Assembly (NCBI GenBank): GCA_021791715.1
Contig: JAJYWB010000035.1
Coordinates: 1 to 60,012 of the forward strand
Origin: Planctomycetota bacterium
Lineage (GTDB): Bacteria; Planctomycetota; Planctomycetia; Isosphaerales; Isosphaeraceae
Direction of reading: 5' to 3'
DNA: 60,012 nt
Shown here: positions 17,221 to 25,306 of the stretch, piece after piece
Position numbering within the stretch: position 1 is the first letter of the stretch
Layout: each line of letters starts with the position of its first letter
Notes under the pieces: generated by a model
Databases searched by the model: none
What the model was told of the DNA's origin: nothing
What the model saw: only the letters and a program-made list of their open reading frames with translations
Program-made: the position numbers and the translations under genes

Positions 17221-17895
17221 TCAAAAGAATGCGTGAAAAACAATGGGAACGTTGATATTATAAAAAGCGGCCTCGAGGTATTCGAGCGCGAGAGCGAAAT
17301 TGAGGATCGCGATATCGTTCGCGGCCGAGGGGGTCGTCGAGAAGGCGAGGGGGGGACCGCCGTTGAGGTCGGCGATGAACGGGCTCGCGTTGGCGATCAC
17401 CTGCTGTTGCGTAAGGGGAAGGTCGCGCGTCTCGTTGTCGGGGACGATCGTCGTATTTAAAAGCGTGTCGAGATATCCCGCGTGTCGAGCCTCAACCGTC
17501 ATAATCGAACCGGCCGCGGCGAGATATCCACGATCGTAAATGATCGGAGCGGCGCCGAGATACGCTCCGACGCCCGTATTTTCGAGCGCCTTGGAAACCT
17601 GGGCGAACGACAAGGCGTCGGGTTGCTGTAAGTTTTTAAACGTAGGCATCGGCCGCGCCATCGGACCCAAGGCGCCGACAAGAAACTCGACGTGCGAGTT
17701 TTCGTCGAACTGGATCTCCTCGAAGTTACGGAAATTCCAGCCTGGATAAAGGAAGGGAAGGGCGTTTCGTCCCCTCCCGTCGGCGTGCGCTCGGGAACCG
17801 CCGATCAGCCCCGCCGCGGCGCCCGCCGTGACCGCCATCCGCTGAAGGATCGATCGACGCGAAACTTCCGGCCTGGAAGGTACAGTATCGCTCAT
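17221..17895 (-). CDS. Tat-exported ferritin-like protein with permuted helix order
   Basis: A 224-residue protein behind a strong AGGAG. The N-terminus (SRRSILQRMAVTAGAAAGLIGGSRAHA) is a Tat signal, so it folds before export. The helix motifs of the Ferritin_2 (PF13668)-type domain are present: DENSHVEFLVGAL at about 64-76, VEARHAGYL at about 134-142, and NFALALEYLEAAFYN at about 199-213. In most ferritin-like proteins the LEYLE helix comes first; here it is at the very C-terminus, followed only by INVPIVFHAFF. The Glu and His residues expected for a di-iron site are retained. A role in metal binding or oxidation outside the cytoplasm is possible. The gene stands alone. Confidence 0.75.
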   Translation of the reverse strand: MSDTVPSRPEVSRRSILQRMAVTAGAAAGLIGGSRAHADGRGRNALPFLYPGWNFRNFEEIQFDENSHVEFLVGALGPMARPMPTFKNLQQPDALSFAQVSKALENTGVGAYLGAAPIIYDRGYLAAAGSIMTVEARHAGYLDTLLNTTIVPDNETRDLPLTQQQVIANASPFIADLNGGPPLAFSTTPSAANDIAILNFALALEYLEAAFYNINVPIVFHAFF

Positions 17896-18084
17896 GATGT
17901 TTCTCCTAAGATGCTATCATCACGGTGGTTACGTGTGAAAATCTGGTCGAACCCGCGACCGAAAACCGCGGATCAATCGTTGAACCCGCGGCGATCGTCA
18001 CGATCGCTACCAATACGCACGACCGGAGCGACCGTCAGAAACCGAAACCAAAAATCTCTCAAACCTCGGATCAACCGGGTCGGT

Positions 18085-18210
18085 GAAACGAGCTTCAACC
18101 GCGGATCGACCGCCCGGGAATCAACAGGATTTAACCACGGATTACATTTCAATATAATAATTAGAACAAAAAAAAGATTTTAACCACGGATAACACGGAT
18201 AACACGGATT
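18085..18210. repeat. Dispersed direct repeat, copy 1 of 3 (126 bp)
   Basis: The unit runs from GAAACGAGC through a GC-rich part (ACCGCGGATCGACCGCCCGG) and an AT-rich part to a terminal series of ACGGATAACACGGAT blocks. It is nearly identical to 18268-18393 over the full 126 bases. The 56 bases after it (18211-18266) are also repeated after copy 3. No gene is seen in this part of the gap between the ferritin-like gene and the TolC-like gene. Confidence 0.85.
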
Positions 18211-18267
18211 GAATACAAGAATAAATATTTCTCTGAGTCGCTTGCAAGATCGTCGTGAGGGTCGGAC

Positions 18268-18393
18268 GAAACGAGCTGAAACCGCGGATCGACCGCCCGG
18301 GAATCAACAGGATTTAACTACGGATTACATTTCAATATAATAATTAGAACAAAAAAAAGATTTTAACCACGGATAACACGGATAACACGGATT
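18268..18393. repeat. Dispersed direct repeat, copy 2 of 3 (126 bp)
   Basis: Same length as copy 1 with only a handful of changes, for example CTACGG for CCACGG in the middle. It ends in the same triple ACGGATAACACGGAT array. Confidence 0.85.
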
Positions 18394-18463
18394 TTATAGA
18401 AGAAAGAGCATGATTTTTGGGACGCTTGCGAGTCGCGAGACGCCTTGTCCGCGAGCGTCGGTC

Positions 18464-18580
18464 GAAATGAGAATCAACCGCGGATCGATCGCCAGGGAAT
18501 CAACGGATTATAACCACGGATAGCATGTTAATATAATATTTGTTATAAAGAAAAGATTTTAACCACGGATAACACGGATT
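18464..18580. repeat. Dispersed direct repeat, copy 3 of 3 (117 bp, more diverged)
   Basis: Keeps the AACCGCGGATCGA core, the AT-rich middle and the terminal AACCACGGATAACACGGATT, but has lost one ACGGATAAC unit and several bases. The sequence after it (18581-18636) matches the 56 bases after copy 1. Confidence 0.75.
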
Positions 18581-18662
18581 TAATACAAGAATAATTATTT
18601 TTATGAGTCTGTTGCAAGATCGTCGTGAGGGTCGTACTACGCGAGCGTCGGACGATCGTTGT

Positions 18663-18719
18663 GGATCGAAATCGGGAGAACGGATCGAAATCGGGAGAAC
18701 GGATCGAAATCGCGAGAAC
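18663..18719. repeat. 19-bp tandem repeat, three copies
   Basis: Three head-to-tail units start at 18663, 18682 and 18701. The first two are identical and the third has one change (GGG to GCG). They contain GATCGAAATCG and lie in the non-coding gap before the TolC-like gene. Confidence 0.85.
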
Positions 18720-19080
18720 GGGTCGTCGCGGGAACTTCCTCAACGAGAGCCGTTCATTGCGTGGATTGTGGCGATTTATCGTCGCTTCGACTTCAAAATG
18801 GAAGACCGCGATGCGCGAGAATGTTCGATTCGATCGCGCGATCACGCTCAACCGAGATTGACAGCCTGGGGCGATCGGATCATGATGCCCGCCGTGTCGA
18901 TTCGGCTCAAATCTCTTAATCGGCACGCGACGAGTCGAAGCGCCATTTTTTTGCAATCGGTTTGTCGGTTTCTCGATCCAATCGGTTCGCAAGTCGTTCG
19001 GTCGCCGATCGACGACCAAAACCTTCACGTAGCGATTTCGATTGGAAACACCCGGTTCTTTTAACGAGGTTCGCGTCTGA
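18720..19080. other. Intergenic stretch upstream of the TolC-like gene, no gene supported
   Basis: An open frame of about 150 codons crosses this part on the plus strand (18603-19064), but its translation is rich in Arg and Ser, starts inside the repeats and has no recognisable domain, so I treat it as non-coding. The promoter of the next gene should lie here; I could not place it. Confidence 0.4.
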
Positions 19081-20688
19081 ATGAACCCGTCGGCGACCGC
19101 GAAAAATCCTTGTGCTCGAACGCTCGCGTGGATCGTGGGCGCCGCACTCGTTTTGTACGCGTCGTCAGGGGCTAGTGCGCAAGGCCCCCAGGGTGATTCG
19201 GGATCCTCGGGCGCCGCGGGCGGAATGAGCAACCTGGGATCGCCGCTCGGCGCCGCCAATTTTCCCGATTTCGGATCCCCCTCGAGCGCTCCCGTCAGCG
19301 GCGGAGCGGGACGCGCTCGAAGCCATATCCCGATCAGCAGCCAGGCGATCCCGGCCGCTCCGTCGTTTCCCGCGAACGCCAAAAAAACGTACGAGATCTC
19401 GGCGGTTCAACCAATCGATATCCCTTCATACGGCGATCTCGCCGTCCCCGCCGAAAAAGATTATTACGGATCGCCCGAATACGGAATCACGCTCGACCAA
19501 GCGATCGATAAACTTGTAAAAGAGAATTTAGACTTATATGCGTTATCGTTGGAAATCCCGATGGCCGAGGCCGACGTGTTGACCGCGGGGTTGCGCGCCA
19601 ATCCGATCTTTTACGCCGACACGCAGCTTATTCCTTACGGCCATTTTTCGTTTTTGAGGCCCGGCGGTCCGCCGCAGAGCGACATCAACATCAACATGCC
19701 GATCGACGTCACGCGGAAACGGAAGGCGCGAACCGTATCGGCGAAGGCGGCGAAGAAAGTTTCCGAGGCGCAACTGCAAGACGCGGTGCGGAATCAGATC
19801 GACAATCTTTATACAGTTTATGTCGACGTCGTCGCCGCGGGTTTCACGCTCGAGATGAGCCGAACTTACGACGCGGGGGTTCATCGGCTACTCGAAATTT
19901 ACGAGGAGCGGCTCGAGGAGGGACGGATCAAGGCTTCGGACGTGTCGACGATTCGAGCGAATCACCTTAAGGCCGAGATGCAGGTGCGCGAGGCCGAGCA
20001 GGCGAAAATCAGGGCGAATCAGGCGCTCGCGCTGATTCTGAACATGAACCTCGACGACGTGGAAAAGATCGACGTCCGCGATCCGATCTATCAGATTCGA
20101 CCGTTGCCCGCGCCGAAAAACGAACTCGTGAGGAGGGCTCTCGAACGCCGTCCCGACCTTGTCGCGTGGCGGCTCGCGATCGATCGAGCCGGCGCCGACG
20201 TTCGACTCGCCAAAGCAAACGCATATCCCGATATTTACGTACTTTATCAACCTTACACATTGCAAAACAATACGTATCTTGGCGTACCGAGCGCGTATTC
20301 GTGGACGTTGGGCGCCACCGCGACGATCCCCGCGTTCAATCGCAACCAGGGGAACATCCTCCGCGCCAAATACAACGTTCAACAAACGCAGGTTCAGTTG
20401 AAGAGCTATGAACGCCAGGTCGTCGCCGACGTTCTGAACGCGGTGCGCGAGTACGAACAAAGCCTGATCAGCTTCAATCTCATGCGAACGAAAGTTTTGA
20501 GCGAATCGAGAAAAATTCGAGATTCGGCGTACGAACGTTTTCGACAAGGTTTGGAAGGCGCGAGCGATTACTTCGAGGCGCAGCAGGCTTACAACGAAGT
20601 CGTTCGCCAGTATCGTGATATCTTGATTCGTCATCGGCGCGCCGCGCTCGATCTGAACACCGCGGTGGGAGAACGCGTTTCGCCCTGA
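19081..20688 (+). CDS. TolC-family outer-membrane efflux channel protein
   Basis: A 535-residue exported protein. A signal peptide (residues 1-34, ending SSGASA) is followed by a Gly/Ser/Pro-rich linker to about 110. The outer-membrane efflux domain begins at YGITLDQAIDKLVKENLDLYALSLEIPMAEADVLTAGLRANP and repeats in the second half at NELVRRALERRPDLVAWRLAIDRAGADVRLAKANAYPDI, the usual two-fold internal repeat of TolC/CusC-type proteins. Long heptad-like helices lie between. Trimers form a channel across the outer membrane and periplasm. No RND pump or adaptor gene is adjacent, so its partner must be elsewhere. An AACGAGG lies about 13 bases before the ATG. Confidence 0.88.
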   Translation: MNPSATAKNPCARTLAWIVGAALVLYASSGASAQGPQGDSGSSGAAGGMSNLGSPLGAANFPDFGSPSSAPVSGGAGRARSHIPISSQAIPAAPSFPANAKKTYEISAVQPIDIPSYGDLAVPAEKDYYGSPEYGITLDQAIDKLVKENLDLYALSLEIPMAEADVLTAGLRANPIFYADTQLIPYGHFSFLRPGGPPQSDININMPIDVTRKRKARTVSAKAAKKVSEAQLQDAVRNQIDNLYTVYVDVVAAGFTLEMSRTYDAGVHRLLEIYEERLEEGRIKASDVSTIRANHLKAEMQVREAEQAKIRANQALALILNMNLDDVEKIDVRDPIYQIRPLPAPKNELVRRALERRPDLVAWRLAIDRAGADVRLAKANAYPDIYVLYQPYTLQNNTYLGVPSAYSWTLGATATIPAFNRNQGNILRAKYNVQQTQVQLKSYERQVVADVLNAVREYEQSLISFNLMRTKVLSESRKIRDSAYERFRQGLEGASDYFEAQQAYNEVVRQYRDILIRHRRAALDLNTAVGERVSP

Positions 20689-20760
20689 TCGGCCCGTCGT
20701 CGCTCGCGCGAATTCCGTATTTTATTAGACCGTGATATTGTAATATAAGGATAAGCTTTG

Positions 20761-21591
20761 ATGGCCTCGAACGGGCGAAAGCGAAAGGAAGCGCGATTGT
20801 TCGTCGAGGATCTCGAGGCTCGCGAGATGCTTTCCGCCGCGCCGATCGCGGCGCCGGGGGCGCGTTCCGCGGCGGCCGAGGTTGCGTCGATTCGAACGGT
20901 CGAAGCGGCTCGCGGCGATCGTCGTTTCGCGTCGACTCGAACTTCGGGAGATCCCTCGGGCAATCCTTTCGAGAAATTCGTCAATCCCAACGTGATCGCG
21001 TATTTCGAGAATTTGCTCTACGGGCCGAATTCGGCGACTCCGATGACTCCGTCGGCCGCGAGCTTGCAACGACAGCTTTTCACGGGTCGATGGATCGGCC
21101 AGTACACGATCGGTCCTCCAAGGTTCAACGACCGCGCGAGTACGATTCATCTTTGGGCGGTTTCGGGAGGGTCGAATCAGTTCCATAAAGGGAAATTCAA
21201 CATGGTACTTTTCCCTCCCGCCGATCCGAACGCGGTTCCCAATCCCGGCGATCCGTTCGTCAATCAAACGACGGGGCTGGCGACGATGTTCACACAAAAT
21301 AATTTACAAACGGGAGGAATGCTGATCGTCGACATCAACGGACAACCAAAGCCGGGCGATTCTCCGAACACGCTTCCGACCGATCTGACTTGGACGTTCG
21401 ACAGTTCGAGCGCAGGGCCTTACACAGCCCCCACGGGATTCACCCAGGGAGCGGGATCGCTGAACATTGAATACAAACCGTCGCACCGGCCCGTCCCCGG
21501 AACCGAGGGATCGGGGAAAATGATCGTCACCTTTCAAGGATTGATCAATTACAGCTTCCTTATCAGTTCGGTGGCCAAGGTTTATTCATGA
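20761..21591 (+). CDS. Exported protein of unknown function, tandem paralog 1 of 3
   Basis: A 276-residue protein. The basic N-terminus and VEDLEAREMLSA (15-26) form the LExR-type motif seen at the start of many planctomycete exported proteins. The body shares a pattern with the next two genes: FTGRWIGQYTIGPPRFNDRASTIHL, then GGSNQFHKGKFNMVLFPPADPNAVP, an aliphatic stretch (GMLIVDINGQP), and a C-terminal SLNIEYKPSHRPVPGTEGSGKMIVTFQGLIN. The predicted fold is mostly beta, with no cysteines and no catalytic motif that I can see. The three genes lie head to tail with gaps of about 77 bases. I do not recognise the domain. Confidence 0.8.
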   Translation: MASNGRKRKEARLFVEDLEAREMLSAAPIAAPGARSAAAEVASIRTVEAARGDRRFASTRTSGDPSGNPFEKFVNPNVIAYFENLLYGPNSATPMTPSAASLQRQLFTGRWIGQYTIGPPRFNDRASTIHLWAVSGGSNQFHKGKFNMVLFPPADPNAVPNPGDPFVNQTTGLATMFTQNNLQTGGMLIVDINGQPKPGDSPNTLPTDLTWTFDSSSAGPYTAPTGFTQGAGSLNIEYKPSHRPVPGTEGSGKMIVTFQGLINYSFLISSVAKVYS

Positions 21592-21668
21592 AATCGGCGC
21601 GGCCGCTCCGGCGAACGCCCGCCGATAAGCCGGAACTTAGCCGATTCCAGACCAATACGAGCTAGAAC

Positions 21669-22460
21669 ATGAATATTTTTGAAATTAAAAAAAAGCCGAA
21701 ACGAAAGCGATCGACCCCCGTTCTGGAGCGATTGGAAACGCGCGACCTTCCCGCGAGTTTGGGGCCGAATTTGCCTGGAAATCATACGATCGCGCGCGAC
21801 GTCGCGCAGTTCGTTCCCTTGCTTTATCCTCCGGGAACGCCGCAACCGACTCCCGGCGAGGTCGCACGGGAATCGTTCGTCGCGATCGGCGAGGGGGTTT
21901 ACACGGTGGGGCCGGGGGCTTTCAACACGCAGGCGTACTCGATTCATGGATACGGTAAATCCGCAAGCAGCAATATGTCTAGAAAAGCTCGGTTTCAGTA
22001 TGTCGTAAATGAGCCTTCGACTCCGGGGGCGCCCGTCACGGGGCTGATGCATTTTCTGGTGGCCAATTTTTTATCGAGCGGAGGGAGCATCATCCTCGAC
22101 CTCCAAGGCCCGACGGGAACCGAGGTTCACGGGCTTCCCACGCGGCTTTATTGGGTGCACGACGCGACGAGCGGAACGACGTTCACCGGGGTCGGCACGA
22201 ATCTTCCAGGATTCAATTATTTTCCATCGAATTACTTCAACGCGAAGGGAACCCCCGCGAACCCGCCTCCGGGATCGCCCGGCGTTCCCCCTTCAAGCGT
22301 CGACAACTGGAATCTGGGATTGGGCGAGGCGACGTTCAAATACGTTCCCGACAAACACCCGTTACCTCGAACCCTCGGATCGGGAAAAGTTTACGTCGTT
22401 TTCCGGGGCTTAATCAACAATTCTGGAGCACAGAATCCCATTGATAAGAATTATATGTAA
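21669..22460 (+). CDS. Exported protein of unknown function, tandem paralog 2 of 3
   Basis: A 263-residue paralog. N-terminal KKPKRKRSTPVLERLETRDLPASL carries the LExR motif (LETRDLP at about 22-28). The shared body is recognisable as ESFVAIGEGVYTVGPGAFNTQAYSIHGYGKSASSN, then GSIILDLQGP, and at the end ATFKYVPDKHPLPRTLGSGKVYVVFRGLIN. It is the most diverged of the three: the PPADPNA segment is missing and a Pro/Gly loop (PANPPPGSPGVPPSS) is inserted. There is no strong ribosome site before the ATG, so coupling to gene 1 through the transcript is likely. Function unknown. Confidence 0.8.
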   Translation: MNIFEIKKKPKRKRSTPVLERLETRDLPASLGPNLPGNHTIARDVAQFVPLLYPPGTPQPTPGEVARESFVAIGEGVYTVGPGAFNTQAYSIHGYGKSASSNMSRKARFQYVVNEPSTPGAPVTGLMHFLVANFLSSGGSIILDLQGPTGTEVHGLPTRLYWVHDATSGTTFTGVGTNLPGFNYFPSNYFNAKGTPANPPPGSPGVPPSSVDNWNLGLGEATFKYVPDKHPLPRTLGSGKVYVVFRGLINNSGAQNPIDKNYM

Positions 22461-22537
22461 CAAACGAGTTTTATTATGGAGATCGATCTTATCAGATCGA
22501 TGAACGATTTATTGAACCGCACGGGAGGAGAACGAGC

Positions 22538-23521
22538 GTGACGCGGCGGCCGAATCGAGCGCGGAAGGGGGATCGTCGAAGCGTGCGACCGGGGGTCGAG
22601 GCGCTCGAGGTTCGCGAAACGCCTTCGGGGCTCGGCTCGACGGTATTGGCGGGCGAGATCGCGGCGCGCGAGCGGGCGAGCGGCGTCGGTTTGGAGAGGG
22701 CTCGATTCGCGGAAACCGCGACGACGCGAAGTCCCGCGACAGCGATCGCTCACGAGGGATTGATCGCGCACGAGGAATCGAACTCGCACCGAAGCTCCGC
22801 CGCCGGAATTCCTCCGAGCCTTGTCGCGAGCTTCGTTCAACAATTGTACGGACCCGTCGTCGTAAACGGAACGTCGTATCCCACTCCGCAACCGACTCCG
22901 CGCGAAATCCGCCGCGAGGAATTCACCGCGACTTTTGTGGGCAAGTATTACGTCGGTCCGCCGCGATTCACCAATCAGTCCAAGACAATTCACATATATA
23001 GTTATGGAAATTCGACGACTTCCAATCAGTTTTCGAAGGGGCGCACGCAGATTCTCTTGCTTCCTCCCGCCGATCCGAATGCGCAACCGACGTTCGAGGA
23101 TCCCGTAGCGGGCCAAACGATCGGCCTCGTGACGATCGTTCCGTCGAATTTTTTACAGACGTCGAATTTTCTCGTTCTCGATCTCACGAATCTTCCAGGG
23201 GTTTCAAGCGCCGATCCCGCGATGCTCGACCACGGCCTTCCTTCGAAGCTCGCGTTCTCGTTCGATCTGGGCGGCGCGGGCGCGTATTCGGGGCCGATTT
23301 ACACGACGACCCCGCCGAGCCCGCTCGCCCCATTCCAAGCGAACGCTTTGGGCGCCGCGAGTTACAGCCACGGAGTCGGAATCGTCGAGATCAAATACAT
23401 CCCCGCGCCGCATCCTTCGCCGGGCTCGAACGCGAGCCAAACGGGCGAGGTTTACGTGAAAATCGAAGGACTCATCAACCTTCCTGGTGTGATGAACAGC
23501 ATTTACAAAGGAATCGAATAG
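22538..23521 (+). CDS. Exported protein of unknown function, tandem paralog 3 of 3
   Basis: A 327-residue paralog starting at GTG behind a strong GGGAGGAG. RPGVEALEVRETPSGL at 18-32 is the LExR motif. The N-terminal spacer is longer (to about 88) and rich in Ala, Arg and Glu. The common body follows: EEFTATFVGKYYVGPPRFTNQSKTIHIYSYG, SNQFSKGRTQILLLPPADPNAQP, FLVLDLTNLPG, and the C-terminal IVEIKYIPAPHPSPGSNASQTGEVYVKIEGLIN. It is closer to gene 1 than gene 2 is. Conservation of PPxF, SNQFxKG and the HPxPG...GLIN ending in tandem copies shows a defined domain. Role unknown. Confidence 0.82.
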   Translation: MTRRPNRARKGDRRSVRPGVEALEVRETPSGLGSTVLAGEIAARERASGVGLERARFAETATTRSPATAIAHEGLIAHEESNSHRSSAAGIPPSLVASFVQQLYGPVVVNGTSYPTPQPTPREIRREEFTATFVGKYYVGPPRFTNQSKTIHIYSYGNSTTSNQFSKGRTQILLLPPADPNAQPTFEDPVAGQTIGLVTIVPSNFLQTSNFLVLDLTNLPGVSSADPAMLDHGLPSKLAFSFDLGGAGAYSGPIYTTTPPSPLAPFQANALGAASYSHGVGIVEIKYIPAPHPSPGSNASQTGEVYVKIEGLINLPGVMNSIYKGIE

Positions 23522-23712
23522 CCTCTGGTTACTGAAATGAATTACGCCTCGGTAATCGGCTCTGGATTCAATCGCCGCGGATTGTAAAGAGGTCGCTGTC
23601 CGAATTCGGCTGGTTCGATCGGCGTCGATTTTGTTAAACTCTCGGCGTCGAGGACCAGGATGGGTCCGCCGAAGGAATACATTCCTCTCAGGAAAAAAGG
23701 AAGACTCCCGTG

Positions 23713-25143
23713 ATGGTCACGTTTCGCCGAGTCGTTTCTGGGGCGATCGTCGCGACGACGACGATCGTAACGTCCGCGCTCGTCCTCAAGGCCGAGGTCG
23801 ATCCTCCCAAAAGCGAATCCAAAGTCTTGGATAAGAAAGAGTCCGACGCCGCGGCCAAACTCGCGGTGAAAAGGGACGTTCCCAAACCCGACCCCGCGGC
23901 GCTCGCGCTTTTCTCCGAGGTTGCGCGTACTTATAAGAACACACCGGCGTATGTGGATCATGGATCGTTCACGATCAAGCTCGAGGTCGAGGGGAAGCCG
24001 CGTGAGCAGCGGACGCCGATCACGCTTGCGTTCGCTCGGCCGAACAAGATTCACTTCGAGTCCGAGGGGGTTCGGTTGATCGGCGACGGCGAAAAGCTGA
24101 CGACGGTCGTCGGAATGCTCAACAAATACAACACGACCGCTTCTCCCAAGACGATCGATTTCGGCCTTTTTTCCGACGGCCCGCTCGCGTCTTTGATATT
24201 GGGCGGAAGCGGCGGCCCTCCCGTTTACATCGTCCTCAACCTGCTTCTCAACGAAGCCGGTGAGAAAGCGGTTTTAGATATGAGCCAAGGTTCGCTCAAA
24301 TCGCTTCCGGATCAAAAGATCGATAATAAATCTTACAAAAGAATTTTGATGCCGCTCGACGGTCCCGATCTGGCGCTCTCGATCGATCCCGCGACGAAGT
24401 GGATCGAGCGGATCGAATTCATGTTCGACGCCGAGGATTTGAAGGCGATGACTCCTCCCGGCGACACGACGAAGATCGTCGATTTTTCGTGGTATTCGGG
24501 GGAGATCTCGGCGAAATCGTCGGCGGCCGAGGCGTTCGCGTTCAAGATCCCCGAGGGGTTCGCCAAGATCGCGACGCTCGCCGAATTGATCGACGAAAAG
24601 CCCGCCGAGGCGGAACAAAAGTTCAAGATCGACGAATGGGTGGGCAAACCCGCTCCCGATTTCGAGCTCACCGTCCTCGACGGCGCCGACAAGCTTAAGA
24701 AGATCAAGAAGTCGGACCTCGAGGGGAAAGTCGTTTTGATCGATTTCTGGGCCACGTGGTGCGGACCCTGCCTTTCGGAACTCCCCGACGTCGCCAAGAT
24801 GACGCAACTTTTCGCAGCCGATAAAAAGAACGTCGTCGTCGTCGCGGTCTCGCAAGACGGCGTTCCCGAAGATCTCCTCAGCGTCCGCAAGATCGTCGAA
24901 AAAACGCTCAAAGACAAAGATCTGGAATTGACGCGAACGCCCGTCGGGTATGTGGCGCTCGATCCCAAACATATCGTGGGAGATTTGTTTCAAATCGAGG
25001 CGCTCCCTTCGGTGGTGATCATCGACCGCAAGGGAATCGTTCAGGCGACTCACGTCGGCGCGAATCCCGGAGTCGTCGAGACGATGGCGCGCGAGATCGA
25101 AACCCTCCTCTCGGGACGTTCGCTCATCGCCGGCAAAAAGTAA
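23713..25143 (+). CDS. Exported TlpA-like thioredoxin-fold protein with an N-terminal LolA/DUF2092-like domain
   Basis: A protein of 476 residues (477 if the GTG at 23710 is used; AAAGGA lies before both). Residues 1-29 form a signal peptide. Residues 60-300 (SFTIKLEVEGKPREQRTPITLAFARPNKIHFESEG...IEFMFDAED) look like the DUF2092/LolA-type beta sheet that binds lipid-like ligands. The C-terminal 320-476 is a TlpA/AhpC-TSA domain, PAPDFELTVLDG...VVLIDFWATWCGPC, with the redox pair Cys350-Cys353, and a cis-Pro region ALPSVVIID. It probably acts as a disulfide reductase outside the cytoplasm. It is transcribed alone, ending in a clear terminator. The mix of a lipid-binding-like and a redox domain is recurrent in planctomycetes, but the substrate is unknown. 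Confidence 0.85.
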   Translation: MVTFRRVVSGAIVATTTIVTSALVLKAEVDPPKSESKVLDKKESDAAAKLAVKRDVPKPDPAALALFSEVARTYKNTPAYVDHGSFTIKLEVEGKPREQRTPITLAFARPNKIHFESEGVRLIGDGEKLTTVVGMLNKYNTTASPKTIDFGLFSDGPLASLILGGSGGPPVYIVLNLLLNEAGEKAVLDMSQGSLKSLPDQKIDNKSYKRILMPLDGPDLALSIDPATKWIERIEFMFDAEDLKAMTPPGDTTKIVDFSWYSGEISAKSSAAEAFAFKIPEGFAKIATLAELIDEKPAEAEQKFKIDEWVGKPAPDFELTVLDGADKLKKIKKSDLEGKVVLIDFWATWCGPCLSELPDVAKMTQLFAADKKNVVVVAVSQDGVPEDLLSVRKIVEKTLKDKDLELTRTPVGYVALDPKHIVGDLFQIEALPSVVIIDRKGIVQATHVGANPGVVETMAREIETLLSGRSLIAGKK

Positions 25144-25204
25144 AAGAAAAAGCGATCGCCGATTAAAAACGGCTCCCGCCGCGAATTCGGCTCGCTCGAT
25201 CATC

Positions 25205-25243
25205 AAGGCGTCCCCGACCCCCTCCCTTCCGGGGACGCCTTTT
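25205..25243 (+). terminator. Rho-independent terminator after the TlpA-like gene
   Basis: AAGGCGTCCCC (25205-25215) pairs with GGGGACGCCTT (25231-25241), with a C-rich loop of about 15 bases, followed by TTTT. It lies 60 bases after the stop and before the transporter gene. Confidence 0.85.
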
Positions 25244-25306
25244 CACCCCCCTCTCGCGTGATCGAATTTCTTTCGAAATAATACAATATGAATCGGATGA
25301 TGATTT

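Noticed and set aside
18603..19064. Plus-strand open frame of about 150 codons before the TolC-like gene
   Set aside because: It starts within repeats, is Arg/Ser-rich, and has no domain or ribosome site; typical of a chance frame in GC-rich DNA.
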